64,000 nucleotides of DNA from Comamonadaceae bacterium (GCA_947475685.1 CANJNC010000003.1:47975-111974); one strand, 5' to 3'; shown: positions 8,828 through 18,825, counted from the first letter of the stretch. Notes: generated by a model from the letters alone, not told the origin. A program made the numbers and translations.

Positions 8828-8858
8828 ACACTCTTTTAATGCGAGATAGTGAAAATTT

Positions 8859-9356
8859 ATGGATTTGAGAAAGCTTAAAACTTTGATTGACTTGGTCTCA
8901 GAGTCCAATGTGGCCGAGTTGGAAATCACGGAACCTGAAGGAAAGGTTCGCATTGTCAAGAGCCAAGGAGCTCAGTATACCCCAGGCGCAAACAGTTCGG
9001 GGCTCACGCCCATGCCAATCGCGTCCATCGATTTGAATGCCACTCAGCCTGCACCGGCAGTCTTGCCTGCAACGCAAGACGCATCCAATGCCCCATCCCA
9101 AGCCAGTCCAGTCTCTAGTGCAGCCCACGTGGTCAAGTCCCCCATGGTGGGGACCTTTTATCGCTCCGCCAGTCCCGAGTCCGCTGCCTTTGTTGAAGTC
9201 GGTTCTGTGGTCAAGGAGGGTCAGACGATTTGTATCATTGAGGCGATGAAGATTTTGAATGAAATCGAAGCCGACAAGAGCGGCACCATTGCTAAAATTC
9301 ACCCCCAAAATGCCCAAGCCGTTGAGTACGGCAGTGCTCTATTTGATATAGAGTGA
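8859..9356 (+). CDS. accB: AccB, biotin carboxyl carrier protein of acetyl-CoA carboxylase
   Basis: AccB carries the biotin that shuttles carboxyl groups between AccC and the carboxyltransferase in the first step of fatty-acid synthesis. The 165-residue protein has an N-terminal dimerisation part ([23 protein letters not shown]), a Pro/Ala-rich linker, and a C-terminal biotinyl domain. The biotin-accepting lysine is Lys131 in [15 protein letters not shown]; the residue after it is Ile rather than the commoner Met or Leu. The gene is followed after 10 bp by accC, so the two are cotranscribed. Confidence 0.96.
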   Translation: MDLRKLKTLIDLVSESNVAELEITEPEGKVRIVKSQGAQYTPGANSSGLTPMPIASIDLNATQPAPAVLPATQDASNAPSQASPVSSAAHVVKSPMVGTFYRSASPESAAFVEVGSVVKEGQTICIIEAMKILNEIEADKSGTIAKIHPQNAQAVEYGSALFDIE

Positions 9357-9366
9357 TGGGGCGCAG

Positions 9367-10737
9367 ATGTTTAAGAAAATTTTAATTGCCAACCGCGGCG
9401 AGATCGCGCTTCGCATTCAACGCGCGTGCAAAGAGCTAGGTGTCAAGGCGGTGATGGTCTATTCAGAGGCAGACCGAGAGGCCAAGTATGTCAAACTGGC
9501 GGAAGAGGCCGTATGCATTGGGCCTGCAGCGTCAGCGCAAAGCTATTTGAGCATGCCCTCCATCATTTCTGCAGCCGAAGTGACGGATTGTGAGGCGATA
9601 CATCCGGGCTATGGTTTTTTGAGTGAAAACGCCGACTTTGCCGAGAGGGTTGAGAAAAGCGGTTTTCAGTTCATCGGGCCTACGCCAGAGTCCATCCGCA
9701 TCATGGGCGACAAGGTGGCGGCCAAACAGGCCATGATCAAGGCAGGTGTGCCTTGCGTGCCGGGCTCAGAAGGGGAGTTGTCCATCGACCCCATGCAGCT
9801 GAAAAAAATAGCAAAATCCATTGGCTACCCTGTGATCATCAAGGCCGCAGGAGGCGGCGGTGGGCGAGGTATGCGCGTGGTCACCGATGAGGAGCACCTG
9901 GTCAGCGCCGTACAGACCACCAAAGCCGAGGCACAGTCGGCCTTTGGCAATCCCGCGGTCTACATGGAGAAGTATCTCCAAAATCCCAGACACATTGAGA
10001 TTCAAATATTGGCCGATCAACACAAGAATGCGGTCTATTTGGGCGAGCGCGATTGCTCCATGCAAAGGCGCCATCAAAAAGTCATCGAAGAGGCACCTGC
10101 GCCGCACATTCCTAGAAAGCTGATTGAAAAAATCGGTGAACGCTGCGTAGCCGCTTGCAAGCGGATCAATTACAGAGGGGCTGGGACGTTTGAGTTTTTA
10201 TATGAAAACGGTGAGTTTTACTTCATTGAGATGAACACCCGTGTGCAAGTGGAGCATCCCGTGACCGAGTACATCACGCACGTGGATATTGTGAAGGAAC
10301 AAATTCGAGTGGCTGCTGGCATGAAGCTGTCTTTCAATCAAAAGCAAGTGACCTTCACGGGCCACTCCATTGAATGCAGAATCAACGCTGAGGATCCTTT
10401 TAAATTCACACCTTCGCCTGGTCGCATCACCACGTGGCACGCACCAGGTGGGCCGGGTGTGAGGGTGGATTCGCACGCCTATACCAATTATTATGTGCCG
10501 CCCTACTACGATTCAATGATTGGTAAAATCATCGTTCACGGCGACAGCCGTGAACATGCGTTGGCTAGAATGAGAACGGCTTTGGCCGAGATGGTGGTTG
10601 AAGGCATTCAAACCAATGTGGCCTTGCACCGAGAGATCATGCAAGACCCCAAATTCATTCAAGGTGGGACCAATATTCACTATCTTGAACTCTGGTTGAC
10701 CACCAGACCCAAGCCCAACAAGACAGATCCATCCTAG
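9367..10737 (+). CDS. accC: AccC, biotin carboxylase
   Basis: AccC uses ATP and bicarbonate to carboxylate the biotin on AccB. The N-terminus [20 protein letters not shown] is the family signature; the ATP-grasp Gly-rich loop [14 protein letters not shown] and the [20 protein letters not shown] segment are present, as is [13 protein letters not shown] with catalytic residues. At 456 residues, length is normal. It forms an operon with accB, and prmA follows after about 50 bp. Confidence 0.97.
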   Translation: MFKKILIANRGEIALRIQRACKELGVKAVMVYSEADREAKYVKLAEEAVCIGPAASAQSYLSMPSIISAAEVTDCEAIHPGYGFLSENADFAERVEKSGFQFIGPTPESIRIMGDKVAAKQAMIKAGVPCVPGSEGELSIDPMQLKKIAKSIGYPVIIKAAGGGGGRGMRVVTDEEHLVSAVQTTKAEAQSAFGNPAVYMEKYLQNPRHIEIQILADQHKNAVYLGERDCSMQRRHQKVIEEAPAPHIPRKLIEKIGERCVAACKRINYRGAGTFEFLYENGEFYFIEMNTRVQVEHPVTEYITHVDIVKEQIRVAAGMKLSFNQKQVTFTGHSIECRINAEDPFKFTPSPGRITTWHAPGGPGVRVDSHAYTNYYVPPYYDSMIGKIIVHGDSREHALARMRTALAEMVVEGIQTNVALHREIMQDPKFIQGGTNIHYLELWLTTRPKPNKTDPS

Positions 10738-10788
10738 GGGGCTGTCAAGTCCCTTTGATGTATTCAACTTTTTTTCGATTGAACCTTC

Positions 10789-11691
10789 ATGATTGAACTG
10801 CACATCCTCGCCCCACAAGACCAGGTGGAGAGTTTGAGCGATGTGCTCTTGGAGTTGTCTGCGCTCAGTGTCAGTGTAGAAGATGCAGATGCGCACACGG
10901 AGCACGAGCAAGCGCTCTTTGGCGAGCCAGGCATGCCACCACCTGCCAGTTCTTGGACTCGCTCCAAAGTCATGGCCTTGTTTGATGAGGCCCCTGCGCT
11001 TGAAGAGGCCAAAGTCTGCTTGTTGGGTTTACAAGCGTTTGAGACTTGTCAAATTCTCACAGAAATTGAAGTCCCGCAAGAAGATTGGGTGCGTCTCACA
11101 CAGTCACAGTTTCAGCCTGTCGCCATCACAGAGGACTTTTGGATTGTGCCCTCTTGGCACGAAGTGCCAACGGGTGCGAACAAGGTCATTCGGCTCGATC
11201 CTGGCTTGGCTTTTGGGACTGGCACTCATCCAACGACACGCATGTGTTTGGCCTGGGCCGCGCAGCACGGCTTTGTGTCCGAGCGAGTCATGGACTATGG
11301 TTGTGGTTCCGGTATTTTGGCCATAGCCGCGGTGCTCCATGGCGCCAAGCACGCAGATGCGGTGGACATCGACCCATCTGCAGTTCAAGCGGCTGAACAA
11401 AATGCATTGGACAACCACGTCGCGGCTCAAATGCGTGTGGGCCTGCCTGATATTTCAAAAGGCCCCTACGACACGGTGTTTGCCAACATCTTGGCCACAC
11501 CATTGAAAGTGTTGGCACCATTGTTGTGTGGCTTGGTCAAGCCTGGGGGGCACTTGGTGTTGGCAGGTATTTTGGAGCGCCAAGAAGCTGAACTTAAAGA
11601 GGCCTATGCGCCCTTTTGTGATTTAGAGATCAGCAACGCGTGTGAAGGTTGGATCTTGATGACGAGTGGCATCAAGACTGTTCGTTCATAA
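10789..11691 (+). CDS. prmA: PrmA, ribosomal protein L11 methyltransferase
   Basis: PrmA trimethylates ribosomal protein L11 with S-adenosylmethionine. The 300-residue protein has the N-terminal substrate-recognition domain and the SAM-binding motif VMDYGCGSGILAIAA in the C-terminal half, followed by DIDPSAVQAAEQNA and the catalytic-region motif FANILATPL. RLDPGLAFGTGTHPTT is also typical. The gene sits directly after accC, the usual arrangement in Burkholderiales. Confidence 0.95.
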   Translation: MIELHILAPQDQVESLSDVLLELSALSVSVEDADAHTEHEQALFGEPGMPPPASSWTRSKVMALFDEAPALEEAKVCLLGLQAFETCQILTEIEVPQEDWVRLTQSQFQPVAITEDFWIVPSWHEVPTGANKVIRLDPGLAFGTGTHPTTRMCLAWAAQHGFVSERVMDYGCGSGILAIAAVLHGAKHADAVDIDPSAVQAAEQNALDNHVAAQMRVGLPDISKGPYDTVFANILATPLKVLAPLLCGLVKPGGHLVLAGILERQEAELKEAYAPFCDLEISNACEGWILMTSGIKTVRS

Positions 11692-11706
11692 AGAGAAAAG
11701 GCTTTT

Positions 11707-12612
11707 ATGAACCCACCCTATACCGACGAACAGGCTAAGCCAAGTCTTTGCAAGTGTCCTCAATGTGCACAACACCTTGTTCTTTTGGATGAGTTGTTGG
11801 ACCAAGCCGATGGTTGGGTGCGTTGCTCAAATTGCGAGCAAGTTTTTTTGGGTCTAGCGTGCTTGCTTGACATGCCCTCTTTAAGAGATGATCAAGTCCT
11901 CAGGCAAAGCATCCCCAAGACCGAGCGCCCTCAACCCATCGAGACGCATCAACAACCGATCAGCATTGATGAATTTTTGTATCAAAAGACCATTCAAAAT
12001 CAAACTCAAGCAGTGAGTTCTGGCGCCTATGGAGAAAGAAATCAAGGCCATTTGGGTGCCAGCGCGTTGGAGCAGTCGCGAGAGAAGGCTCCAACGCATG
12101 GTCGAAAGCGCGGGTTGGGTTCAGTTTGGTGGGTGGCCTTGTTCTTGGTGATGGTCCTGCCATTGGGCTTTACCTACAGATTCAGAAATGAGTTGGCTGC
12201 ACTGCACGAGGGTTTAAAAGAGCCCTTGGTGAAGATGTGTGAAATCCTCAATTGTCAAATTGAGTGGCCAAGGGATCTTTCGGCCTTGAGTATCGAGAGC
12301 AGCTCTTTAGAGAAAGAGGAACTCTCAGACAAGGAGGTCAAATCGAATGCCACGGGTTCACTCAAACGCTACAGATATCATTTGAGTCTTAGAATCAGGA
12401 ACAGTTTTAGCTACGCCTTGGCCTTGCCAAGCGTCAAGCTCATCTTTTTGGATGAAAAAGATCAAGTGATTGATCAACGTACATTGGAACTCACTTTGAT
12501 GCAAGGTCCCCCAGTGATCAAACCCGGAGGCTTGAATCAGTTCCTTGTGCCCATTCCCATGGAGGACCTGCCAGCTCTTGTGCCCAACGGTTACCGAATC
12601 GAGTTGGAATAA
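11707..12612 (+). CDS. Zinc-ribbon and DUF3426-type membrane protein
   Basis: The 301-residue protein begins with a zinc-ribbon (CPQCAQHL and, 28 residues on, RCSNCEQVF), then a polar linker, a single membrane helix near residues 140-158 (VWWVALFLVMVLPLGF) and a C-terminal beta-rich domain. This order matches the MJ0042-type finger plus DUF3426 proteins commonly placed after prmA in betaproteobacteria. Function is unknown. It starts 15 bp after prmA and is likely cotranscribed with it. Confidence 0.8.
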   Translation: MNPPYTDEQAKPSLCKCPQCAQHLVLLDELLDQADGWVRCSNCEQVFLGLACLLDMPSLRDDQVLRQSIPKTERPQPIETHQQPISIDEFLYQKTIQNQTQAVSSGAYGERNQGHLGASALEQSREKAPTHGRKRGLGSVWWVALFLVMVLPLGFTYRFRNELAALHEGLKEPLVKMCEILNCQIEWPRDLSALSIESSSLEKEELSDKEVKSNATGSLKRYRYHLSLRIRNSFSYALALPSVKLIFLDEKDQVIDQRTLELTLMQGPPVIKPGGLNQFLVPIPMEDLPALVPNGYRIELE

Positions 12613-12705
12613 GGGATGTGGCCAGTCATTTCGATCCTTTTCTTGTTGCGGCATTTTCTTTGCCTTGTAATATTTTTTTACTTTTCAATGGATGATTAAC
12701 TAACC

Positions 12706-13587
12706 ATGGCTTCTTTAATTTGTGGCTCTTTTGCTTTTGATACGATCATGAATTTTGAGGGTCGATTTGCCGAGCAGATCTTGCCCGATCAACTGCATAT
12801 TTTGAATGTGTCTTTTTTGGTTCCGGCTTTGAGGCGGGATTTTGGTGGTTGCGCTGGAAATATTGCGTACAGTTTAAAACTCTTGGGTGGAGAGCCTTTG
12901 CCCATGGGCACATTGGGCCAAGACGGACAGTCTTATTTGGATCGGTTAAAGGATTTAAAGATATCCACACAGTTCATCAAAGAGGTGCCTGATTCCTACA
13001 CCGCTCAAGCGATGATCATGACCGACAAAGACAACAATCAAATCACCGCCTTTCACCCCGGCGCCATGAACCAAGCGCATTTGAATGAGATCAATGCGTC
13101 ACACAACATCAAAGTGGCCATCATTGCACCAGATGGCAAAGAAGCCATGGTCAACCATGCGCAGCAACTGTTTGATTTGAAAATTCCATTTGTCTTTGAT
13201 CCGGGGCAAGGACTTCCGATGTTCAATGCACAAGAGTTAAAGAAATTCATCTCCCAGGCCACATGGGTCACGGTCAATGATTACGAGGCCAAGTTGCTTG
13301 AAGAGCGTGTCGGACAAAGCGTTGCAGACATTTCCAAGTCGCTTAAAGGTTTGATTGTGACCTTGGGTGCAGAAGGATGCCAAGTTTGGGAGGGAGGACA
13401 AAGCACACACGTGGCACCTGTGAAAGCTGAGCGAGTGTTGGATCCAACAGGGTGTGGAGATGCTTGGAGAGGTGCGTTGCTGTTTGGATTAGAGCAAGCT
13501 TGGTCGCTGGTCAAGTGTGCAGAGTTGGGCAATAAAATTGGGGCGCTCAAAATTGCGCAAAAAGGTCCTCAAAACTATCTGCTCTAG
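12706..13587 (+). CDS. PfkB-family carbohydrate or nucleoside kinase
   Basis: The 293-residue protein has the two PfkB signatures: GGCAGNIAYSLKLLGG near the N-terminus and DPTGCGDAWRGALLFG near residue 250, where the Asp of GCGDA is the catalytic base (most relatives have Phe where this one has Trp). Annotated relatives are often called adenosine kinase, but the substrate cannot be read from the sequence. It lies in the conserved run downstream of prmA. A sigma-70-like signal was not obvious in the 93-bp gap before it. Confidence 0.88.
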   Translation: MASLICGSFAFDTIMNFEGRFAEQILPDQLHILNVSFLVPALRRDFGGCAGNIAYSLKLLGGEPLPMGTLGQDGQSYLDRLKDLKISTQFIKEVPDSYTAQAMIMTDKDNNQITAFHPGAMNQAHLNEINASHNIKVAIIAPDGKEAMVNHAQQLFDLKIPFVFDPGQGLPMFNAQELKKFISQATWVTVNDYEAKLLEERVGQSVADISKSLKGLIVTLGAEGCQVWEGGQSTHVAPVKAERVLDPTGCGDAWRGALLFGLEQAWSLVKCAELGNKIGALKIAQKGPQNYLL

Positions 13588-13689
13588 CCCACCTAGTAAA
13601 AAGTGGCAAAGTGTTCACATGCGCACACTTTAAAAAACGGGTGCCAGGGCTTTTGGGCGTGTGTTTGTCAAAAAAAGCCCAGATGTCAT

Positions 13690-13721
13690 AAAAAAAGCCC
13701 GGTACATGTGCACCGGGCTTT
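13690..13721 (-). terminator. Rho-independent terminator of the H1-like gene
   Basis: On the minus strand, AAAGCCCGGT and ACCGGGCTTT form a ten-base-pair stem with an eight-base loop, followed by a run of seven T residues. It lies 24 bp beyond the stop of the H1-like gene. On the plus strand it could also serve the PfkB gene, but fewer T residues follow there. Confidence 0.88.
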
Positions 13722-13744
13722 CAGATCGAACGCTGAATCAACCT

Positions 13745-14161
13745 TTAGGGCTTGATGGCTGTAGGAAACGGCCATGCAGCTTGAGGATTGAGCGTCGTTT
13801 GCGCAGCAGGAGTTACTTGCGCGCGAGCAGCGGGTTTTTTCGCGGCTTTTTTAGCGGGCTTTTTTTTTACAGCCGCTTTTTTAGCGGCTGGTTTCTTAGC
13901 CGCTGGTTTTTTAGCGACGGCCTTCTTTGCAACTTTTTTAGCTGCAGGCTTTTTGGCCGCTACTTTCTTGGCTGCGGGCTTTTTAGCAGCGGCTTTTTTA
14001 GCCGCTGGCTTTTTGGCCGCTACTTTTTTAGCCGCTGGTTTTTTAGCTGCTACTTTCTTTGCTGCGGGCTTTTTAGCCGCTACTTTCTTTGCTGCGGGCT
14101 TTTTAGCCGCAACTTTTTTTGCCGCGGGCTTTTTAGCCGCTGGTTTTTTTGCAGTTGCCAT
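13745..14161 (-). CDS. Ala/Lys/Pro-rich histone H1-like protein
   Basis: The 138-residue product is built almost entirely of repeats of the type [10 protein letters not shown], making it strongly basic. This resembles the C-terminal tail of eukaryotic H1 and bacterial H1-like proteins such as AlgP or HctB/BpH1, which bind DNA nonspecifically. The last 30 residues ([22 protein letters not shown]) are different. An AGGAG Shine-Dalgarno precedes the ATG. No DNA-binding fold can be claimed from sequence alone. Repeat number probably varies between strains. Long plus-strand ORFs over this region are shadows of the repeats. Confidence 0.9.
   Translation of the reverse strand: MATAKKPAAKKPAAKKVAAKKPAAKKVAAKKPAAKKVAAKKPAAKKVAAKKPAAKKAAAKKPAAKKVAAKKPAAKKVAKKAVAKKPAAKKPAAKKAAVKKKPAKKAAKKPAARAQVTPAAQTTLNPQAAWPFPTAIKP
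13805..14155 (-). repeat. Tandem coding repeats in the H1-like gene
   Basis: The sequence consists of imperfect 15-bp and 30-bp direct repeats coding for AAKKP and AAKKV. Synonymous third positions vary between copies, so the repeats are of some age or under selection on the protein, but the high identity would still allow slippage or recombination. Confidence 0.85.
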
Positions 14162-14240
14162 AACTTATCTCCTAGATCAAGTTTAAAGATCGTTGAGTAA
14201 AAAAACACTCCGTGCTGCTGTTGAGCATAGAGCGATTCAG

Positions 14241-14264
14241 GGTGTTGGACCCGGGTCCAGCACC
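14241..14264. other. Near-perfect 24-base inverted repeat between nrdB and the H1-like gene
   Basis: GGTGTTGGACCC is followed directly by GGGTCCAGCACC, which pairs along twelve positions with one G-T. A smaller hairpin, CTCTG-7 bases-CAGAG, lies at 14295-14311 nearer nrdB. Neither has a good T tract, so they are possible terminators of nrdB or operator sites; I cannot choose. Confidence 0.4.
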
Positions 14265-14362
14265 TTGAACAGGGTGTGTACCACAAAAGCAACGCTCTGT
14301 TTGAATCAGAGAGGTGTGAGAGTGGTACAAATTCGAATGCATCTGGTTTGAGTTTATTCGCT

Positions 14363-15571
14363 TCAGTCCCAAGACAAAGTACCACCAGTTTGGTACTCAA
14401 TCACACGGGTTTCAAAGAAGTTTCTTTCCTTTTTGAGATCGATCATCTCACTCATCCAAGGAAATGGATTCTCTTCATTGGGGAACAAGGTATCCAAACC
14501 AATTTGTTGAGCGCGTCGGTTGGCGATATAGCGCAGATAGCCCTTGAACATGGATGCATTCATACCAAGAACGCCTCTTGGCATGGTGTCCTCGGCATAT
14601 CGGTATTCGAGCTCCACGGCTTTGGTAAACAACTCCGTGATCTCGGCTTTGAATTGATTGGTCCAAAGATGAGGGTTTTCAAGTTTGATTTGATTGATCA
14701 AATCAATGCCGAAATTGCAGTGCATGGATTCATCGCGCAAGATGTATTGGTACTGCTCAGCGGCACCGGTCATTTTATTTTGACGACCCAGGGCCAAAAT
14801 CTGAGTAAAGCCAACATAAAAGAATAGGCCCTCCATCAAGCATGCAAAGACGATCAATGACTTGAGCAAGATTTGATCGGTCTCAGGCGTGCCGGTATGA
14901 AAATGCGGATCCATGATCGCCTGAATGTAGGGGATCAAAAACTCATCTTTGTCACGAATCGATGAGACTTCGTTGTAGGCGTTGAAGATTTCGCTCTCAT
15001 CCAAGCCCAATGATTCAACAATGTATTGGTAGGCGTGTGTATGGATGGCTTCTTCAAAAGCTTGACGCAACAAGAATTGACGGCACTCAGGTGCGGTGAT
15101 GTGGCGATAGGTGCCCAGCACAATGTTGTTGGCTGCCAAGGAGTCGGCTGTGACGAAAAACCCAAGGTTTCGCTTGACGATGCGTCTTTCGTCCTCGGTC
15201 AGGCCGTTGGGGTCCTTCCAAAGCGCAATATCGCGCGTCATGTTGATCTCTTGAGGCATCCAATGGTTTGCACAGGTCGAGAGGTATTTCTCCCAGGCCC
15301 ATTTGTACTTGAAGGGCACGAGTTGATTGACGTCGGTTTGGCCGTTGATGATGCGTTTGTCAGCTGCATTGATTCGCTTGCCGGAGAGGACTGGTTTGGT
15401 CATTTCTACAGGAGCAATTGGAGCAACAGAGGAGGGCACAACAGCGCCATCGTTGAGCGTTCGAATGCTTGGGGCATTCAGGCTTGAAGGTGGGAATTCC
15501 TGATGACTCATGGAGTCACTCAAGTTGGGTGTTGGCGATGTAGGTGTAACTTCTTCGTCCCAGGTCAGCAT
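14363..15571 (-). CDS. nrdB: NrdB, class Ia ribonucleotide reductase beta subunit
   Basis: NrdB holds the diiron centre and tyrosyl radical that NrdA needs to reduce ribonucleotides. The 402-residue form starts at [10 protein letters not shown], typical for betaproteobacteria, with the extra 13 track residues rejected. Iron ligands appear in the [16 protein letters not shown] (Glu and His) and [10 protein letters not shown] segments, and the radical Tyr follows in AYQYI-type context. It lies 293 bp downstream of nrdA on the same strand, so the two may be transcribed together or separately. Confidence 0.95.
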   Translation of the reverse strand: MLTWDEEVTPTSPTPNLSDSMSHQEFPPSSLNAPSIRTLNDGAVVPSSVAPIAPVEMTKPVLSGKRINAADKRIINGQTDVNQLVPFKYKWAWEKYLSTCANHWMPQEINMTRDIALWKDPNGLTEDERRIVKRNLGFFVTADSLAANNIVLGTYRHITAPECRQFLLRQAFEEAIHTHAYQYIVESLGLDESEIFNAYNEVSSIRDKDEFLIPYIQAIMDPHFHTGTPETDQILLKSLIVFACLMEGLFFYVGFTQILALGRQNKMTGAAEQYQYILRDESMHCNFGIDLINQIKLENPHLWTNQFKAEITELFTKAVELEYRYAEDTMPRGVLGMNASMFKGYLRYIANRRAQQIGLDTLFPNEENPFPWMSEMIDLKKERNFFETRVIEYQTGGTLSWD

Positions 15572-15791
15572 AACGTTTTTTCCAATGTTCAAATTATCGG
15601 TGCAACACATTGATTTGAAAAGAGTTCAAACCCGATGAGGTGCAAAAGTGTTGTTCAATAGCATCGACTCGCATTTAGAAAGTCGGTGATAAAGAACGCA
15701 TTGCATTCGCAAAATTTATCAAATTAAATCGAATCAAAAGTAAAAGAATCTAATTGCAATTTGCATTTAAATTTTTTTACCTTTGATTCAC

Positions 15792-15830
15792 GCTCGCATT
15801 TTTCAAGACTGATCTTGGAAAAAGGCGAGC
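15792..15830 (-). other. Long imperfect hairpin between nrdA and nrdB
   Basis: GCTCGC and GCGAGC form the base, then T5/A5, then CAAGA/TCTTG around a four-base loop, with single mismatches between blocks. No T run follows on the minus strand, so it is not a simple terminator. It could stabilise or process an nrdAB message. The remainder of 15572-15864 is AT-rich and may hold an nrdB promoter, but no clear -35/-10 pair was found. Confidence 0.4.
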
Positions 15831-15864
15831 ATGGACCTGAGGTGCTCAGCTCACACGCTGAACT

Positions 15865-18825
15865 TTATTGGCACGACTCACAGGTGGGATCATCAACTCC
15901 GCAGAAACGAATATCAGTTGCCGCAGTGTCCGACAGTTGAATGTGTTGGGCCCTGGCTTGTGCTGCCGCAATTTCGAGTGCAGACAAAGTGGCCTGAGCC
16001 GCGATTGGCGTGTTGCCGCTCGCACTCAAGCCCCCCGTTTGAGCACCAGAAGAGACGGAGTTGAGTTGTCCGGAGGTCACCGTTGACTTCTCAACATGGG
16101 TTGCACTCATGGTTCTCAAGTAGTAGGTCGTTTTAAGGCCACGCACCCAAGCGAGTTTGTAGGTGTCATCTAGTTTTTTACCAGACGCGCCTGCCATGTA
16201 AATGTTCAGTGACTGTGCTTGGTCGATCCACTTTTGTCGACGCGACCCTGCCTCGACAATCCACTCTGGCTCCACCTCAAATGCGGTTGCGTACAAAGAC
16301 TTCAACTCTGGGGGCACGCGGTCAATGGGTCTTAAAGAGCCATCAAAGTGTTTGAGATCCATGACCATGACCTCGTCCCACAGACCCAAGCGTTTCAAAT
16401 CTCTGACCAAGTAGCTGTTGATGATGGTGAATTCGCCTGACAAATTTGACTTGACTGACAAGTTGCCAAAACACGGTTCAATGCAAGCATCCACGCCAAT
16501 GATGTTGGAGATGGTGGCCGTTGGAGCGATGGCAATGCAGTTGGAGTTGCGCATGCCGTCTTTGGATATTTTCTTTCTGAGCGCATCCCAGTCCATGCTG
16601 ATGGAGCGGTCCACCTCAACATACCCACCTCTTTCTTTGGCCAAGAGGTCAATGCTGTCGTAGGGCAGAATACCGCGGTCCCACAGGGAGCCTTTGTAGC
16701 TTGAGTACTTGCCGCGTTCTTTGGACAGATCGGACGACGCCATGTAGGCGTAGTAACAAACGGCTTCCATGGAGCGGTCGGCGAACTCCACGGCCTCTTG
16801 TGATCCGTAAGGAATGCGCAAGGTGTACAAGCAGTCTTGAAACGCCATGATGCCAAGCCCAACAGGGCGGTGACGCATGTTGGAGTCACGCGCTTTCTTG
16901 ACCGCGTAGTAATTGATGTCGATCACGTTGTCCAACATGCGCATGGCGATGGAGATGGTTTTTTTGAGTTTGTCGTGATCGATTTGACCATCTTTCAAGT
17001 GGCGCAGTAAATTGACCGAGCCCAAATTGCAAACGGCTGTTTCTGTGTCGCTCGTGTTCAGTGTGATCTCGGTGCACAAGTTGGAGGAATGAACAACGCC
17101 TGTGTGTTGCTGGGGCGAGCGTACGTTGCAAGCGTCTTTAAAGGTGATCCATGGGTGACCTGTCTCAAACAACATGGTGAGCATCTTTCTCCAAAGATCC
17201 GCTGCTTGAATGGTTTTACTCGGTGAGATCTCACCTTTTTTGGCTCTTTGCTCGTAGACGAGGTAAGCTTTTTCAAAGGGTTGGCCAAAAAGCTCATGCA
17301 AATCAGGCACTTGGTCTGGGGTGAACAGTGTCCATTCACCTTTTTCCATGACGCGTTTCATGAAGAGGTCAGGAATCCAGTTGGAGGTGTTCATGTCATG
17401 TGTGCGTCGACGGTCATCCCCGGTGTTTTTCCTGAGTTCCAAAAACTCTTCAATGTCCAGGTGCCAAGTCTCTAGGTAGGTACACACCGCACCTTTTCTT
17501 TTGCCACCTTGGTTGACAGCAACAGCGGTGTCATTGACCACTTTCAAAAAAGGCACCACGCCTTGTGACTCTCCATTGGTGCCTTTGATATGGCTGCCTA
17601 AAGCGCGCACGCGTGTCCAGTCATTGCCCAAGCCGCCAGCGAATTTAGAGAGCAATGCATTTTCTTTGATGGACTCGTAAATGCCATCCAAGTCATCGGG
17701 AACGGTGGTCAGGTAGCAGCTCGAGAGCTGTGAGCGAAGTGAGCCGCTGTTAAAGAGGGTGGGCGTGCTGGACATGAAATCAAACGAGGACAAGATCTCG
17801 TAGAACTCAATGGCTCGGGCATCGCGATCGATTTCATTGAGCGACAGGCCCATGGCCACACGCATGAAGAAGGCCTGTGGCAGCTCAATGCGTTGCTTTT
17901 TGACGTGCAAGAAGTAGCGGTCATAAAGGGTTTGAAGGCCCAAGTAATCAAACTGCAAATCACGCTCGGCTTTAAGAGATTGACCCAAGCGGGCCAAATC
18001 AAATTGCCCCAAACGTTCATCGAGCAAGTCATTTTCAATGCCTTTTTTGATGAATTTAGGGAAATAATCAATATAGTGCTGCGCCATTTCTTTGGGTTGA
18101 GCTTCAAAGCCCAAGACTTCCTTGGCAATGGTATGCATGAGCAACCTTGCCGTTGCAAAGGTGTAGTCGGGATCCTTCTCAATCAAAGTGCGGGTGGCCA
18201 AAATGGCCGCCTTGAAGACTTCTTCCAAGGGAACACCGTCGTACAAATTGCGCAAGGTCTCATTCAAAATGGGCTCGGGCTTGACATCTGTGCTCAAGCC
18301 TTCACAACAGGTCTCGATCAAAGCGCGCAAATGGTTCAAATTCAAGGGTATTTTCTCGCCTCGATCGCTCACCATGATGATGGCGTTGTCTTCGCTCTTG
18401 TGCTCAACGGTCGTGGCAGAGCGTTCTTGGGCCCGACGTTCACGGTACAAGACATAAGAGCGGGCAACTTCATGGTGTGAGCCGCGCATGAGGCTCAGTT
18501 CGACTTGATCTTGAACGTCCTCTATGTGAAAGGTGCCGCCACCGGGACGTGAGCGCACCAAGGCTTTGACCACACTTTGCGTGAGTGCGTCGACCGTTTC
18601 GCGAACACTGGCTGATGCTGCACCATGCGTGCCGTGAACCGCTAAAAAGGCTTTCATGGTGGCCACTGTGATTTTGGCGGGCTCAAACGGAACAACTGCG
18701 CCGTTTCTTCGAATGATTTGATAGTTGGCCAGTGCGGAATGCTGAAGGGGTGCGCTTCGGTCTTGAGGACTTTGACCCAATTGGCCAATGGGGGCAAGTG
18801 GGCTCGAAGTGGCGACAGTATGCAT
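15865..18825 (-). CDS. nrdA: NrdA, class Ia ribonucleoside-diphosphate reductase alpha subunit
   Basis: NrdA is the catalytic subunit that makes deoxyribonucleotides. The 986-residue protein carries an N-terminal ATP-cone (YQIIRRNGAVVPFEPAKITVA) and a second cone-like region with MVSDRGEKIPLNLNHL; these domains sense ATP and dATP. The catalytic core has SSCYLTTVPDDLDGI and the TAVCNLGSVNL Cys, and the C-terminus ends in the redox pair CESCQ. The start MHTVATSS, preceded by an AGGAAA site, replaces the track start 26 codons upstream. Two NrdR boxes overlap its promoter. Confidence 0.96.
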   Translation of the reverse strand: MHTVATSSPLAPIGQLGQSPQDRSAPLQHSALANYQIIRRNGAVVPFEPAKITVATMKAFLAVHGTHGAASASVRETVDALTQSVVKALVRSRPGGGTFHIEDVQDQVELSLMRGSHHEVARSYVLYRERRAQERSATTVEHKSEDNAIIMVSDRGEKIPLNLNHLRALIETCCEGLSTDVKPEPILNETLRNLYDGVPLEEVFKAAILATRTLIEKDPDYTFATARLLMHTIAKEVLGFEAQPKEMAQHYIDYFPKFIKKGIENDLLDERLGQFDLARLGQSLKAERDLQFDYLGLQTLYDRYFLHVKKQRIELPQAFFMRVAMGLSLNEIDRDARAIEFYEILSSFDFMSSTPTLFNSGSLRSQLSSCYLTTVPDDLDGIYESIKENALLSKFAGGLGNDWTRVRALGSHIKGTNGESQGVVPFLKVVNDTAVAVNQGGKRKGAVCTYLETWHLDIEEFLELRKNTGDDRRRTHDMNTSNWIPDLFMKRVMEKGEWTLFTPDQVPDLHELFGQPFEKAYLVYEQRAKKGEISPSKTIQAADLWRKMLTMLFETGHPWITFKDACNVRSPQQHTGVVHSSNLCTEITLNTSDTETAVCNLGSVNLLRHLKDGQIDHDKLKKTISIAMRMLDNVIDINYYAVKKARDSNMRHRPVGLGIMAFQDCLYTLRIPYGSQEAVEFADRSMEAVCYYAYMASSDLSKERGKYSSYKGSLWDRGILPYDSIDLLAKERGGYVEVDRSISMDWDALRKKISKDGMRNSNCIAIAPTATISNIIGVDACIEPCFGNLSVKSNLSGEFTIINSYLVRDLKRLGLWDEVMVMDLKHFDGSLRPIDRVPPELKSLYATAFEVEPEWIVEAGSRRQKWIDQAQSLNIYMAGASGKKLDDTYKLAWVRGLKTTYYLRTMSATHVEKSTVTSGQLNSVSSGAQTGGLSASGNTPIAAQATLSALEIAAAQARAQHIQLSDTAATDIRFCGVDDPTCESCQ

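Noticed and set aside
13805-14155. Tandem repeats as a CRISPR-like array
   Set aside because: There are no unique spacers and the repeats are in frame and code for Ala-Lys-Pro.
13661-14200. Long plus-strand ORFs over the H1-like gene
   Set aside because: They are shadows of the repeats read in reverse, giving improbable Phe/Arg/Ser-rich or Ala/Phe-rich products; the minus-strand gene has a Shine-Dalgarno and a terminator.
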